This document shows positions 34,613 to 46,620 of a DNA stretch of 64,000 bases, piece by piece (positions within the stretch are counted from its first letter, which is position 1; every line of letters starts with the position of its first letter). Source of the stretch: Sciurus carolinensis (Eukaryota > Chordata > Mammalia > Rodentia > Sciuridae). Made by a program: the position numbers and the translations under genes. The notes beneath the pieces are model-generated. The model was not told the DNA's origin, made no database searches, and saw nothing but the letters and a program-made list of their open reading frames with translations. The stretch is from positions 150,394,057-150,458,056 of the forward strand of contig NC_062219.1 of the NCBI RefSeq assembly GCF_902686445.1, read 5' to 3'.

Positions 34613-36069
34613 AAACCTAAAATGTTATTTATAATGGGAGTTATTGATGCAAAAAGTCTCCGTAGTCAACTTCAGGGGAAGCTAACTTTAACAAATGAAA
34701 CAAATTTCTTTATGCAAAACTTTGTGTTGACTCTAATATGCTAATACACATCCTAAAACTATAAGAGAAGGACGTCTTTAGAAACTAATGATGCTCTAAA
34801 AAGATCACTGTTCTGCATCTGTTCATTTGAGTCACTTGACAGTTTTCAAATCCCTAACAAACTGTGTCCGAGTTCCATTTCTAAGGGTCACCCCACAATC
34901 TCTGTTGATGGGGGCCCTGCTTTTCTAAAATGTGATTCTCTAGCCACAGATAAGAACCGGGCTGGAGAACATTAGTCCAGCTGAAGTTTGGATCATAACT
35001 CTAAACCGCACTGACCCTCAGCTGTGCGGTGTGTGGACTCTGAGGAGGACGCTGGGTGCTCTGTGCTGTGGCTGGGAAGGTTGGAAGGAAGCACAGGTGT
35101 TGCAGTTTTCAGACACCAACCTTGATTGTGTAGTGGATGGCTCCCAAATCCAAAGGTGCTTGATTAAGTCGACATACTAATCGTTTTTTATTGTCATTCA
35201 AGGTATCACTGTAGGCTCCAGTGACATTTACTGAGTACTCAACCATGCTTCATGCAGAAGTTAAAAAGATGAAAACCCCAAGGTCCTTGTCTTGGCCAGG
35301 AGAGAGGGCAGTGAGTTGGGCCACTGGACATGAAGGTACACAGAACCAGGAAGCAAGTCTTGGGATTAGCAAAGTCACTGCTCATCTTAGCTTAAGTATG
35401 TGCTTTTGGATTTCAAAACCACTCTTCACCTGTCTGGGACCATGGCAGCAAAGTGACAGCATTCATATTGGACCTCTGCCTTTGCTAAATTGACCCCTTC
35501 TCTGGCCACCAACCAGGATTCCTCTTCAGAATCCCTTTCTCTCTCGCATTCTTGACAGCTGCTGCCCCTGCATCTGCTAGTGTTCAAGGGGCACCCACTT
35601 GCCCTCTGAGTCCTGAGGGTTTGTGAAGGAAGCCCAAGGGTGGCCTCTAACTGAAGTTACTAATGGAACTAGGTAGCTGCTATTTTTCCATTCATTCGAC
35701 ACATGCTTGTTGAGCACTTACTAGAAGCAGTTCTTGTTTCTGCTGGGAGGCAGGTGATTTAGAAAAGCTGTGGATATGATACATTATCGCAGTGAGCTTT
35801 AATGGCATCTGCCACCAGGGTGGCAAGGACAGCAGGCATGGTCTGCTGATAATTGAGTGAACAGCTTATCCTTGCTGTGGGAAACAAGGACATGATCCAA
35901 AGCCTGTTCCATGGAGTGACATTTGTTCTTAATTCTGAGTCTTTATCGTTCAGTGTATATATAGTCCAGAGTATAGAAACTTCAGAGCATTGGAAATACT
36001 GTTTTTTGTGTATCCTTATGGAAACCATGATTTAATAGCCCTCATTATGACTGATTTGTATTTATTTAT
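34613..36069. other. Unassigned intron DNA
   Basis: No gene found. The piece at 35690-35745 (CATTCATTCGACACATGCTT, GTTGAGCACTTACTAG) resembles an MIR or L2 end in antisense but is too short to name firmly. Confidence 0.4.
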
Positions 36070-36143
36070 TGCACTGGGGATTGACCCCTGAACCTCCTGT
36101 ATGTAATGCACATGCTTTGTCACTGAGCTGTGTACCCAGCCCT
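36070..36143 (-). repeat. Diverged ID SINE, antisense
   Basis: GCACTGGGGATTGACCCCTG, ACATGCTTTGTCACTGAGCT and TGTACCCAGCCC are the reverse complement of the ID family. Confidence 0.82.
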
Positions 36144-38715
36144 TCAACAAAACATCTTACAAATGTACATTTAAATATACAAGTTTTTGTAAAATAATGA
36201 CACCTGCAGAGAAAGGTAAGAGTAGAAAAACTTGAGATTTGGTGGGAAAGTAGAACATAGTCAGGTAGCCCATTGTCTCATATGTAGTTTCTGAAATCAA
36301 GCTGCAGTTTTGATTCTGAACTTCTTGAAAACTGTCTTCAAGGGGAGAAATGCCGCTTGTCATCAGATTTGAAGGTGTTCCGCCTGGAAGTTCAGATAGG
36401 GAAACTGCGGGTATTGTAGGTATCAACGGTGTCCTTTTAATTCGTGGGCTCGCATGTGTGCCGTGAACGCTCTGTGTTTTGCCATACCTTGTTAGAACTT
36501 AGATACTCGCCTTGGAAAGCATAATGCTCTGAGCGGGTTTCTTGGATGCCTGAAACAATACAGTCTAGCTATCAGTGACTCACAGGTGACCTGGCCCATT
36601 TCCGTAGCTATTGGGTGCCATTAGAGAATCCTGCCAAAGAAGCTGGTAGTTTAGGGGTCTGCTCACCTGTGGTAATCTTGGGAGGTTACACATCCAGATG
36701 TGAGAAGAACATGCTAGAATTTATATCTATTCACATTTTCTTATCCTGGTAACTTTTCCTTCTTTTGTGTATTTTTAAGTATATATGTGTAATTACTAAC
36801 TATACATCTATGCATGAGTATAATTCCTAAATGTACATCTATGGGAATTCAGTTTTAAATTAGTAAACAGATTCAGGGAAGTGTAGTACAAAACGTGGAG
36901 ACCACTGACTCAGAGCAGCAGCCTGTCTGCTGTTTTACACTCCCAATATCATTCCTTGCGCTGGGTCTGTGATTTGACAGGGCAGGAGAGTTCTGTATTC
37001 TCTGTCTTGGTCCTGAGGTATGCATACTCCATTTTGATTGAATGTGTGTCCTTCTGCTTTTGAGATCAAGTGGGCAAATAACAGAGCTTATACCTTTGGA
37101 GGAAAGCATCAGTACCTGATGAGGACTCTTGACTGTATCTGTGGACAACTGTGCATCTCTGTGCAGGGGGTGGGCAAAGCACTTCGTCCTGGGGAATGCA
37201 TCTCCCTCACCCTCCTATCTGGGCTTTAGATTACTGGGAGACTAAGCCAAGGAGTTGGCGGCAGGTGTATGTGGCAGGGTGTGTTTGGGTTTAGCAGGTG
37301 CTCAGTAAGAGTTGAGTGGGTGGCTGATCTAGAAATGATGGTCATGGGGGATTCCACGTGTGACCTGGAACCTGTCATGACAACATGGTAGGGAAAGGCC
37401 CTGTTTCCAGCAAAGGCAAGAGATGCTGCTGTGTTCAGTTAGTCTTCCGGCACAGTTCCATGGTGGGTCTTGCAACATGACCTTGTTTGTATGACACTGG
37501 TATTCAGCTGTGGTGGCTTTCCTGATTTTCACCAGGGACAGTTTTTTTATGTAAATTATTTCCTGATAGTTAACAGGTATCTGCCATTTTATTAAGAGGG
37601 TATGTCCATTTCCGTTCACATTTATGGTTATAAATACATACACATTTGCTTTGATATTTTTCTTAGCAGAATTCTTCAAGAGTGCCTGGTGACGGGAACA
37701 AATGTGAAGCAAGTTTGCTTTCAGAGTTTGCACTGAGGGTAATCTGTCTCTGGGATGCTTTTGGTGAACTTTAAGACTGCAAGTGAGTTTGGGACCTTGT
37801 TTAATGGAAATTTAATAGCCCTGGACAGATGGGAAAGTGGTACTGCTACCTGGTGGTTGTAAACCTAACCTTTGCGAGATGGTTTCTGGCAGAAGCACTA
37901 CGCTGTGATGCCAGCAACTTTTATTGATTCTGCAGCGTCTGCAGATTCTCTCACTAGCTGTCAATTGATTTCATTTGAAAAATTATTAAATTTCTTCTTC
38001 TGCTTGTGTGGGTATTAAATTGCTGTAAACACTTGCACAATGTTAGGTGCAGGAGCACAATTTTCTGCTAAACAAACAAACAAAAATTGTATGTTAGTGC
38101 GACCTTGGCTGCTCTGCAGAGGTCACAGCTGCTGTGTCTCCTGTTTGTTGTTCTCACTTAAGCTTTTTATTTCTCATGGTGGCTTCCAACTTGTTTATTA
38201 GTATGTTTAATATAAAAAAAAGTTTGATTTAGATTCCTGTCAAAAACATGCCCTTTAATTCATCACTTCTTATCGTGTCAGCATAAGAAGAGTGAGAAAC
38301 AGGGACAGAAGATTTAACCAGTGACCCTACAGTTATGAGTGAGGAAGAGCTGGGGGAAGAAGTGGGTTTAGTGACGAAAGCATAAATGATCAGGTGGGCA
38401 TACCTGTCCCTGCCTTTGCTGGGTTTTATCTGGGTCTCATGATAGGGAGGCAGTTGATACTCATACCACTTCTAGAAATATTGGTCTAGAGAGCTGTCTT
38501 GATTAAATACTCCTAATCATTTGCTGAAAATGTTCAACTATCAGCAAAGGTACATTTATTCTGTTTACAATGTTATTCAGTCTTGAGATGTTTCCTTACA
38601 GCAGTGGGACAGATAAAGACAGCTGCAAGTCTGGGAGTTTACTTTAAAACTCCATCAGTTTGGGAATCACTAGCCTAGATTCTGAGGCCTAGTTTTTAAA
38701 AGTCTCCAGTGTAAT
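36144..38715. other. Unassigned intron DNA
   Basis: No gene or confident repeat. A 134-residue open frame at 37329-37733 on the - strand shows no domain and unremarkable composition; I treat it as chance. Confidence 0.4.
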
Positions 38716-38735
38716 CCCCCCCCCCCCCCGCCCCC
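38716..38735. repeat. C-rich homopolymer tract
   Basis: C14, then G, then C5. This is a second poly-C/poly-G tract in the window and a G-quadruplex candidate on the - strand. Confidence 0.88.
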
Positions 38736-40548
38736 TGCTTACTCTAAGTATCATGTTTTTGGAATAGTTCAAGTTAGGTCTTAAAAAACAATATCACACT
38801 GTTATAATTAGGACAAAGAGAACATGAACTCTCTTAAATACATTTTATAAAACAAATATGCTTATATTAGGGAAATAATTCTTCACCATGTATCAGCATG
38901 AACCAATTAACGCATTTGTATGTACATGTAGGAATAATATGCAAATTTGCATAATTTTAGAACAAATTTTTCTCTTGAGATGAATTATACCTTTTTTGTA
39001 TTTCTCTTTGGGAAGAATGAATTTAAGAAGTGCTGAATTTCTATATTTTAGTGGAAATGTCCAATCTTGTTACTTTGGAAAGTGCTTAATTTTGGTATGT
39101 TGCATGGTGGAATATTATTATACTTGTGGGTAATGATGTTTACAAAGTTCATAGTAATCTGGAAAAATGGTGGTGTTGTTTAATGACCTTGCTGTAAAAT
39201 TATATACTATAGTGTCACAACTGTTTTTAAAGAGAAAATAAGCAAAAAGAATTAAGAATACTAACAAGGATAAATTAAGCCCAAATGTTACTTTTGTTGG
39301 AGGGACAAAGAACACATTTGAGGGTTTTTTTTCCCCCTTCTTTCAATATTTTCTAAATGTCCGGTAAGTGTATATCACTTTGTCAGACTACACAATCACA
39401 ATAAACTTTGTTTTTAAGGAATTAGATCAGTTTTTCATAACAGAAAGTTAAATCGCACACTTGGAATAGGTGACTTTCTAATATATTTACTTTACTAATA
39501 TGGAGAAGCAGAATTGTGACAATTTTAAACATGATATATGAAAATCTATTTGTACATAATGTGGAACTGGTGGATTCTCGTTGATTACAGAGTAGTCTGA
39601 TGCTCTCAGGATTTTCTTTTAACAAGTAATAACCTGCATGTACTCACCTGCTTCTGGAGGGATCGGAATGGCCTGCGGGTGTCCTCTTCCGATTCCCACC
39701 TAGCTTTGCAGTCTGAGCTACAGTTACGTGGAGAGATCCAAAGGTTTGCAGATTCAGGGGAAAAGTGCATTTCTCTTGACTGCTTCATTTCTGGTGGGAA
39801 ATGTGGGCCCTGGAGGACAGCGTCGCCCCGAGTCTGGGCACCCCCCCAGTTCTCTCCCACGGTGCCTGGATTCTCCTTCACCAACTCATTACTAATGCCA
39901 GTAGCATCTGAGACCACCCAGATGAGCAGAGCAGATGAGGAGGAGAGGTTGACAGGAAGTGGAGGCGAGGCCTAGAAGAGCCAGGGAGGGCCTTCGGGGA
40001 GATGACGTCACGCCACATGCTCTGACCGACTTCTCCCTTCCAGGCTGGCCTTGACTCATGCTCTGATATGTTTCCGTATTGTCTTTTTTTTCTCCTTTAT
40101 AAAATGTGTATTCTGCACTTAGTAATGCAAATGTGGCAGGCACACTGGTGACTACTATACTATTGATACCAGTCTGTTTCCATGCTGTGGTGTCCAGTTG
40201 TCTGAAAACTGCAACTATAATGATGCTACAAAAGAACTGTTATACCCCCCAAAAATGAGGAAGTAGGGATGGGGACTAAAAATATAAAGAATGGGAAAAA
40301 GATAGATAGGGTGCTGGTTTGGGCAGTATATTTGGTATGTCATAAAATATCTATTAATTTTCAAGCCAAAAACATTTTCTGTACATCTGTGATTTTGTAC
40401 CAATGCCTTTATTCAAATTTGGCAAATATCAAGGAAAAGGTAATTAGTACCATGTACCTCACATATCAGAAGTATGAATGAGATGCAATATATCATTTAC
40501 TTCTAAAGGATGCCTCTGATGGTATACCTGTTTCACAAATACATGTAT
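38736..40548. other. Unassigned intron DNA with a GC-rich patch
   Basis: Mostly AT-rich with nothing named. The GC-richer patch at about 39640-40030 has a palindromic CRE (TGACGTCA) at 40003-40010. The opposing frames there at 39606-39917 and 39679-39975 look non-coding. Confidence 0.4.
40003..40010. promoter_or_regulatory. Full cAMP-response element match
   Basis: A perfect TGACGTCA palindrome in a GC-richer local context. A sequence match alone does not show binding. Confidence 0.4.
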
Positions 40549-40549
40549 T

Positions 40550-40576
40550 CACACACACACACACACACACACACAC
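40550..40576. repeat. (CA)n microsatellite
   Basis: About 13 CA units; likely length-polymorphic. Confidence 0.95.
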
Positions 40577-40639
40577 TACACATCAGCGTTGTTCTTTCTT
40601 AGCGCCTTGAATGCAGTGCTGGCCCTTCCTTTCCTGGGC

Positions 40640-40965
40640 TGTTTAGCCATGTGGTTGCTACGTGGCTCGCTCTCTCAGACCAAGGCCTCAGCTTAAATAT
40701 GGCTACCTCACTTTGCCCTTCTTTAACACTCGTGAAGGGAGCATTTTCCCTGATTCTCCATCATATCCCTGTTTATTTCCCCCAGCACTTAAAATTTATA
40801 CTTTGTATCTTTTTGTGTGATTGTTCATTTGTTTCTTGTCAGTTCTGAGATGTTGATGAGGTTTGTTTCATTTGTCATTGCATTCTTAGAGCTTGGCATT
40901 GTGCGGGGCATGCAGTTGACCTCTAATAAGTACTTGATGAAGGAATACATGAATAAAATGATAAC
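40640..40965 (+). repeat. Probable L2 LINE 3'-end fragment
   Basis: The order ATATCCCTGTTTATTTCCCC, 'ttagagcttggcattgtgcgg' and TAATAAGTACTTGATGAAGG agrees with the L2 3' end ('agcacagtgcctggcacatagtaggtgctcaataaatg'). Confidence 0.55.
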
Positions 40966-41783
40966 AAAGTAATCGAACCCTGTGGAATCCAGACCCATTT
41001 AAAAGCACTTTACTAGGTTCTGCTATTTTCTTATAGGCTAAAAGCATAAATGTAAGTTATGTGAATGGTCGTCTACCTCCTTGGCTTATTAGGAGAAACA
41101 TGTTTGCTTTCTCTGAGGACCCTCCCCAGAAGGTGAAGTGACAGGCTTCAGCGAGAGGACAGGCAGACTCACAACATCTCCAGAGTCAGGCCTGATACAG
41201 GATCTATGTGTACACAGGTGTACTGACATGTACAGTTGATGGAGCCCAGAAATATGATGGCATCCTATGAAGGATGGCCAAATGAGGAAAGGTAGCCCTT
41301 CGAGTCAGAGCTCAAAGCCAGACTGTGAAACCAGAGAAGTGGAGAATAAACCCAAGCACATGGACAATAAATGGGAGAAAGTTGCAGCTAATTAATTATA
41401 ATGGGCCATATTTTTTTACCATTTGCAGAGAGTTGGACTTGATTCAGAGTTTAAACACCATGTGTACAACGGGCAAAGCCCACTTTGGATATGGGAAGTA
41501 TTTAAACTGTTAAAACTTAGTTCATTTTATGTATTATGTAATTAGTTACATAGTTCATCAATATATTTTTTACATAATCTAATCTGGAGACAAAAAATTG
41601 TTTCCTTCTATAAAATGTACACTGACTACTGAAAATTCCCAGACGACTCTTATCTGGAAGCCACCATTGACTTCCCCAAAGACTCTGAGCTTTATGCTTT
41701 GTGCACACGTGCCTTTCCACATTGACTGCTGGACCATGTCCTTCCCTGCTGTGGAGTATTAGAGAGCATAAAGCTGAGGTTCG
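40966..41783. other. Unassigned intron DNA
   Basis: No gene or named repeat seen. Confidence 0.4.
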
Positions 41784-42140
41784 ATAAGTATGTTTGTCAG
41801 CGGCTTTTTATCACTCTCATCAAAATATCTGATAGGAAGGACTAAAGGAGGAAAAGATGATTTTGAATCATTGTTTAAGAGGTTCAGTCCTCGGTCAGCT
41901 GACTCATGGCTGTGGACCAGAGGTCAGGCAGACCATCATGGTGGAAGGGTGTGGTGGAAAAAAGCTGCTCAGCTCAGAACAGCCAGGAAGAGGGAACACC
42001 CAGCAGTTCACTCAAATTATTAATCCACACACGGATGAATGCCCTGAGGAGGTTCCAGCTCTCACAATAATCTAGCCTTTTCTCCTCTAAACATTCCTGT
42101 GTTAACCCATGAGCCTTTCTGGGAACACCAAACCATAGCG
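41784..42140 (-). mobile_element. ERVL-MaLR-type solo LTR, antisense (second copy)
   Basis: It shares with the element at 21534 the blocks GGAGGAAAAG, CATCATGGTGGAAGGGTGTG and ATGAGCCTTTCTGGGAACACC, with the latter in place of the 'ggggacacc' end. It is more diverged and has internal deletions. No internal retroviral region adjoins it. Confidence 0.75.
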
Positions 42141-42745
42141 TTAAGCACTCGTCATCTGGGTCTGTTCTTGTAGAGTGTTGCTTGGAACGCTGAGCCATGC
42201 CAGGGGGTCTAGCTGTCCCTGCTGGCAGTGACCTCTCAGCCAGCCCACAGACATCACAGCTTCCTAACCAAGACTCTAGACATATGACAAAGAATCCCTG
42301 GTGAATGTTCTGGCCGCCACTTTGATTAAAAGTCCTGCCCACCCTGGCTTAGCCCAGACTGCATCAAGATATTTGAAGCACTGACTTTTTGAAGGTGAGT
42401 CACGCAGCACTAGATGTACTGTTTCAGGTATTTTTAAAAAGTGTATTGGTGTGGTAAAATATCATTATGCCTTTGTTATATTTCGCTTGTCTTTTAAAAT
42501 TAGATAAATCTGGACTTGTTTTCCATTAAAATAAATATGTGGTCATATTCAGATTATCGTTTTAAGAATTACTGACGTACTGGCAGTAACTGTGAAGTGT
42601 AGAGAAAGCTGACCTCACGGAGCCAATGGCCAAGTAGCAGATGGCCTGAAGCCAGCTAGCTACTTAGGCCTCTCCTGGAAGAGGATGGTTTTCAGCTAAA
42701 CTTATGGTGGGTATCTGGTCATTGTGCTTAAGAACAGGGTAGATT
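42141..42745. other. Unassigned intron DNA
   Basis: No gene or named repeat seen. Confidence 0.4.
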
Positions 42746-42930
42746 CAGTTCTGTTTCCATAGTTAGTTAACTCTGTGACCTGCACAAATTTAATTATTCT
42801 CTCTCGGCCTCTCTTTTCCCATCTGAAAAATAAGGATAAAGCATACTTACTAGATATTCAGTATGGAAACTAAATATTTAATATAATGCAGTCTGTGATT
42901 CTTAGAAAATGCTTAATAGGCATTTGTTCT
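42746..42930 (+). repeat. MIR SINE fragment
   Basis: TTAACTCTGTGACCTGCACA, CTCTCTCGGCCTCTCTTTTC and CCATCTGAAAAATAAGGATA, then AGAAAATGCTTAATAGGCAT, follow the MIR order ('tgtgaccttgggcaagt', 'cctcagtttcc', 'catctgtaaaatgggg'). Confidence 0.75.
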
Positions 42931-43089
42931 TAATGATACAAGAGCAGAAAAGAGGGAGAACAGGAGAAAATCAGTCAGCACCTAGGAAAATACTTTGTGC
43001 TTTATGACTAAATTTTTCGTAAAGGTACATATACACACGTGTCTCCTGAGCTCCCATTTAAGAAGAAATGGTGGACCATAAGCACACTT

Positions 43090-43232
43090 CTCATATTTTA
43101 AAGTGTATTCAGATCACCTGGGAATTTCGTTCCCCTGCAAACCTTATCTCGCTGGGTCTTGGGTCTGGCCTGAGAGTCACTCTCAGGCTTCTGGGTGTGC
43201 CAGTGCTGGGTGTCCTTGGAGCACAGAGGAAA
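43090..43232 (+). repeat. MER5-like hAT-Charlie DNA transposon remnant
   Basis: GTATTCAGATCACCTGGGAA and CTTGGGTCTGGCCTGAGAGT follow the order of MER5/MER20-type elements ('gtgcatcagaatcacctgg', 'ggtctggggtggggcctgag'). Termini are not clear. Confidence 0.5.
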
Positions 43233-43319
43233 GGCCTGAGGGATGATGTGATGTCCGTGGCCCTTCGTATTTTGCTCATCTCACATAATTTCTCACCACA
43301 GACCTGTTCTCTGAGCACA

Positions 43320-43323
<4 letters not shown>

Positions 43324-43360
<37 letters not shown>
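43324..43360. repeat. Poly-T tract of 37 bases
   Basis: A pure T37 run (A37 on the - strand). It looks like the tail of an antisense retrocopy, but the SINE beyond it has its own target duplication that excludes this tract. Confidence 0.93.
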
Positions 43361-43361
<1 letters not shown>

Positions 43362-43403
43362 GTCCATCTGTGATAGTGCTGAGCAGATTTAAAGTGATTT
43401 GTT

Positions 43404-43592
43404 CATTTAATTTTGGTACCAGGGATTGAACCCAGGGCTCAACCACCGAGCCACATCCCAGGCCCACCCCCCTTTTTCTATTTTATTTGGAGACAGATTC
43501 TCATGAAATTTCTTAGGGCCTTTATAAGTTGCTGAGAATGGCTTTGAACTTTCCAGCCTCCTGTCTCAACCTCCCAAACCACCACGTCCAGC
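43404..43592 (-). mobile_element. B1-ID composite SINE, antisense, with TSD
   Basis: TTGGTACCAGGGATTGAACC, CAGGGCTCAACCACCGAGCC and the B1 half (CTCCTGTCTCAACCTCCCAA, CACCACGTCC) are in reverse complement. TGATTTGTT flanks it at 43395-43403 and 43593-43601. Confidence 0.9.
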
Positions 43593-43601
43593 TGATTTGT
43601 T

Positions 43602-45269
43602 TAATGTTTCTATCCTCTACTCTTCCTCCTCTGTAGTAAGGACTTTGGGTCTCAGTTATCTTGATGTCACAGTGTTCCATGAATGTGTTTTGAATGAATG
43701 CATGTGTATCTTTAAGATTCTCAGGACTGTGGAGTGGGCACTGTGTCTTTCCCCTTACCACCCAGGCTGGTGAGCCTTCTCAGAATGAACCCTATAAATG
43801 TCTGGTTGTCGCTTCTGGATTTGGAAGCAATAGCCAATCTAGTACCCTTGATTGGTAATGAGGGAAAGATGGATTGTTCACAGATGTAAGGTAATTTAGG
43901 GAGGGACAGTCTGGATCAGGCACAATTAAGACTGTTTATTTTGTGAATAGTAATGTATACCCATCTGTATTATATAAGCAAATAATGGCAAATGAGACAA
44001 TATTTGAAACAAAGTGACTCTTACACAGGAAATGTTGAAGAAAACTGAAATTAAAAAGAAAATATCTGTTTCTTTTGAAAAATGGAGTTGTTGCAAATAG
44101 TGTTCAAATGAATTCGTTCTGTTTTTTATCTGTTTGTTCACTCTAACATCTGTGCTTTCTCTTTCAGACTTGCAATAACTTACATGCAATTGTCTGACCT
44201 GCACTGACTTTAAAATGTAATTCACTATGTAATGAGTTTTAAGTAAGAAAAAGGGGTTACAGTAGGAGAAACTTGGCACTATGTTAAGTAGAGAATAAAT
44301 TGAATAAAGATTTTTAAATAACTTTTCTAACAGTATTAGCCTGACGTTCGAATGGCTCCAACAATATTTTTGAAACTTTTTCAAGTAGTACATGCTTCTT
44401 ACACATTTTCAAATATTGTAGTCGCTTGGAAAATACCCCTTCCCTGTCAATTTTGAAAATCTTACATTTTTGCTCAGAATGACTAATAGTTTGCACTTAT
44501 TTGTATGTTTCTGGAGTTAAATTGATGTCTTTTCAAATAGCTTACTTTGGGTAAATACAAGAGAACGGTTGAGATTTTTTTCTGAGCACATTAGCCAAGG
44601 TTAGTTTACAAGTTAATCTTGTTATTACTATTATTTATTTAACAAATATCTGTCAAGTACCTATTAAGTAGAGGGTTTGTGATAGTGAAATGTTCCTTAC
44701 ACATTCTGTAATGAATGTTGGAACATTAGGAATAATTTGTAATTTTTAAATATGATTTGGTAGCAAGTCTGAAACATTTTTTCCTCACTGAAATATAAGA
44801 CTAAAATCTAAGGTGCTACTCATTTATGACTATCTTATTCTGAATAAAGGCACACCCACTGGATATTTGGACCATTGTATTTCAGGCAAAATAAGATATT
44901 TATCAAGTCAAATATCAGCTAATTCTTGACATATATTCAGCCACTATCCTGATGATTTTTCTCAAATGTGGAATCCAGGAATCAAAAATGCCTTCCTTAA
45001 TAAAGAAACATTAATTTTACATGTTGCATAGTATTTATTATATTCTCCTGCCAGTGAACATAAAACAAAACCTTTGCACATTCATAATTTTATTCCTTGT
45101 TTTATTTTCACTCTTTTCTTATTTGTGATGATTGTTTTTGATGACTGCAGGTGTGATTATAAATATAATTCAGACATGGTGCTTGTTTATGGTCCTTGTA
45201 TTAATAAAAATGTCTTAAGCAGTGAGTATCAAATAATTTCCTTTGTGCTTTTGTATCTATCTTTCCATC
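43602..45269. other. Repeat-poor AT-rich intron DNA
   Basis: No gene or named repeat. The 155-residue open frame at 43926-44393 on the - strand has no recognised domain and an AT-driven composition (Lys, Asn, Tyr, Phe, Ile), so I do not call it. Confidence 0.45.
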
Positions 45270-45375
45270 TCATCCTCTCTTTGCCTGGTGAATTACAGCT
45301 GCTGGCGCTTGTTATCCCTGTTTTACTGAAGCAGAGAGAGGTTATACCTCACATTGAAGAAGAGCATGGAGACGG
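45270..45375 (-). repeat. MIR SINE fragment, antisense
   Basis: TATCCCTGTTTTACTGAAGC followed by AGAGAGAGGTTATACCTCAC matches the MIR reverse complement ('tccccattttacagatgagga', 'cagagaggttaagtaac'). Confidence 0.6.
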
Positions 45376-45999
45376 AGCTTCCTGATTGGGGAACGGGTGC
45401 CCTTTGCACTTTGGGGCGGATGTTGAGCTCGCATGCTTGGGGTTGCAGAGGCTCTGGTCACTACAGTGCAGTTTACTTTAAGGTGATAACTGGGGTCATT
45501 TCATCAGTTGGGATCCTTTGGAGGGAAGCCTTAGTGGAGTTGCAGTCATAATGTTCTTGAATGTTCTGTTGCTTTCCCAGGGCTTCCCTTTTGTCTTCCT
45601 AGGCTGTTTGCAAAGATCACATACCTGTTATAAACACAATGCTCGAAAATCAGACCCATGCTACAATTTTAGTGTCTTGGAATCTTAATATACAAAAAGT
45701 GTTTCAGTGTTATCTGTTAGTAAGCATGACAGCATTTAAGTACATTCACTATGGAGTCCATTAAGATACATTTAAAAAATGCTACTGAAATGATAAAGGC
45801 TCCTGTCAAGTTTGTACGTTGAAGATGTTCAAAAGAAGACCTTTTATTTCATATTTTGGAAATGTACATAAAATGGATATAGTAATGATATTAATGATGC
45901 AGAAAGATTAGTTCTGCTACATGGACCTATTCATTTGAAACTTGGGATCCATGAAGTCCCCAGTCAGCTCACCAGAGTAGCCTGATTGCCTAAAATCTA
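45376..45999. other. Unassigned intron DNA
   Basis: No gene or named repeat seen. Confidence 0.4.
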
Positions 46000-46620
46000 T
46001 GTTCTCTTCATGCCACAGACTTGCATTAAATGAACTGTGAATTTTAATTTGAAATGTATTTGCAAACCAGTTTCTATTTAAAAATGGATTTGTAGCTTGA
46101 AAACTGGGTACTTCAGAAAGGCTGAATAAGTCCTGTTCATCTTCAGTTGCCAGTTGCGCCTGGTTTTAATTTTAGGCAATTGCGTTTGTGATCTGCTCTT
46201 ATTTTGCTTTACTTTTTGAGAACTAATACTGCAAAGAAAGAAAAAATAAACCCACTTTTGTTCCCAGTTTATTTGCAAACCAGGTCAGACGCCCTTGATT
46301 AGCTCTCAGTTGGAGGATAATTTGAACCTTGACAGATTGAACCCAAACAGCAGGGTTTCTCTAGTCTGGCCAGCAGATAGAAAAAATAAAATAAAAGCTA
46401 ATTCCAGTTCACAAGCTGTACAACAGGACTGAATAAATGTGCAACTGTTAATGAATAGTTATTTCAAATATTTACAAAAGGCCTAAGAAAAAAAGAAAAG
46501 ATTAGCATCTTAGGCAGCTGTTCTAAGCAAAACCTATTAAAAATAAACATGATAAATGATGCTCAAGAGCTAATATATCTGTCAAATATCAAATACACTC
46601 AAAGAACTGTTTCGGGAGAG
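46000..46620. promoter_or_regulatory. Candidate conserved non-coding element (enhancer)
   Basis: A repeat-free AT-rich block with dense homeobox/forkhead/POU-like words. TATTTGCAAACCAG occurs twice, at 46057-46070 and 46270-46283. AGGCAATTGCG, GATTAGCTCTC and GGCAGCTGTTC are further motif-like stretches. The assignment rests on texture and on the known enhancer content of CDKAL1 introns; no alignment was possible. The target would probably be SOX4. Confidence 0.35.

Noticed and set aside
43926..44393. 155-residue - strand frame
   Set aside because: AT-driven composition, no domain and no similarity I can recall; treated as chance, with low certainty.
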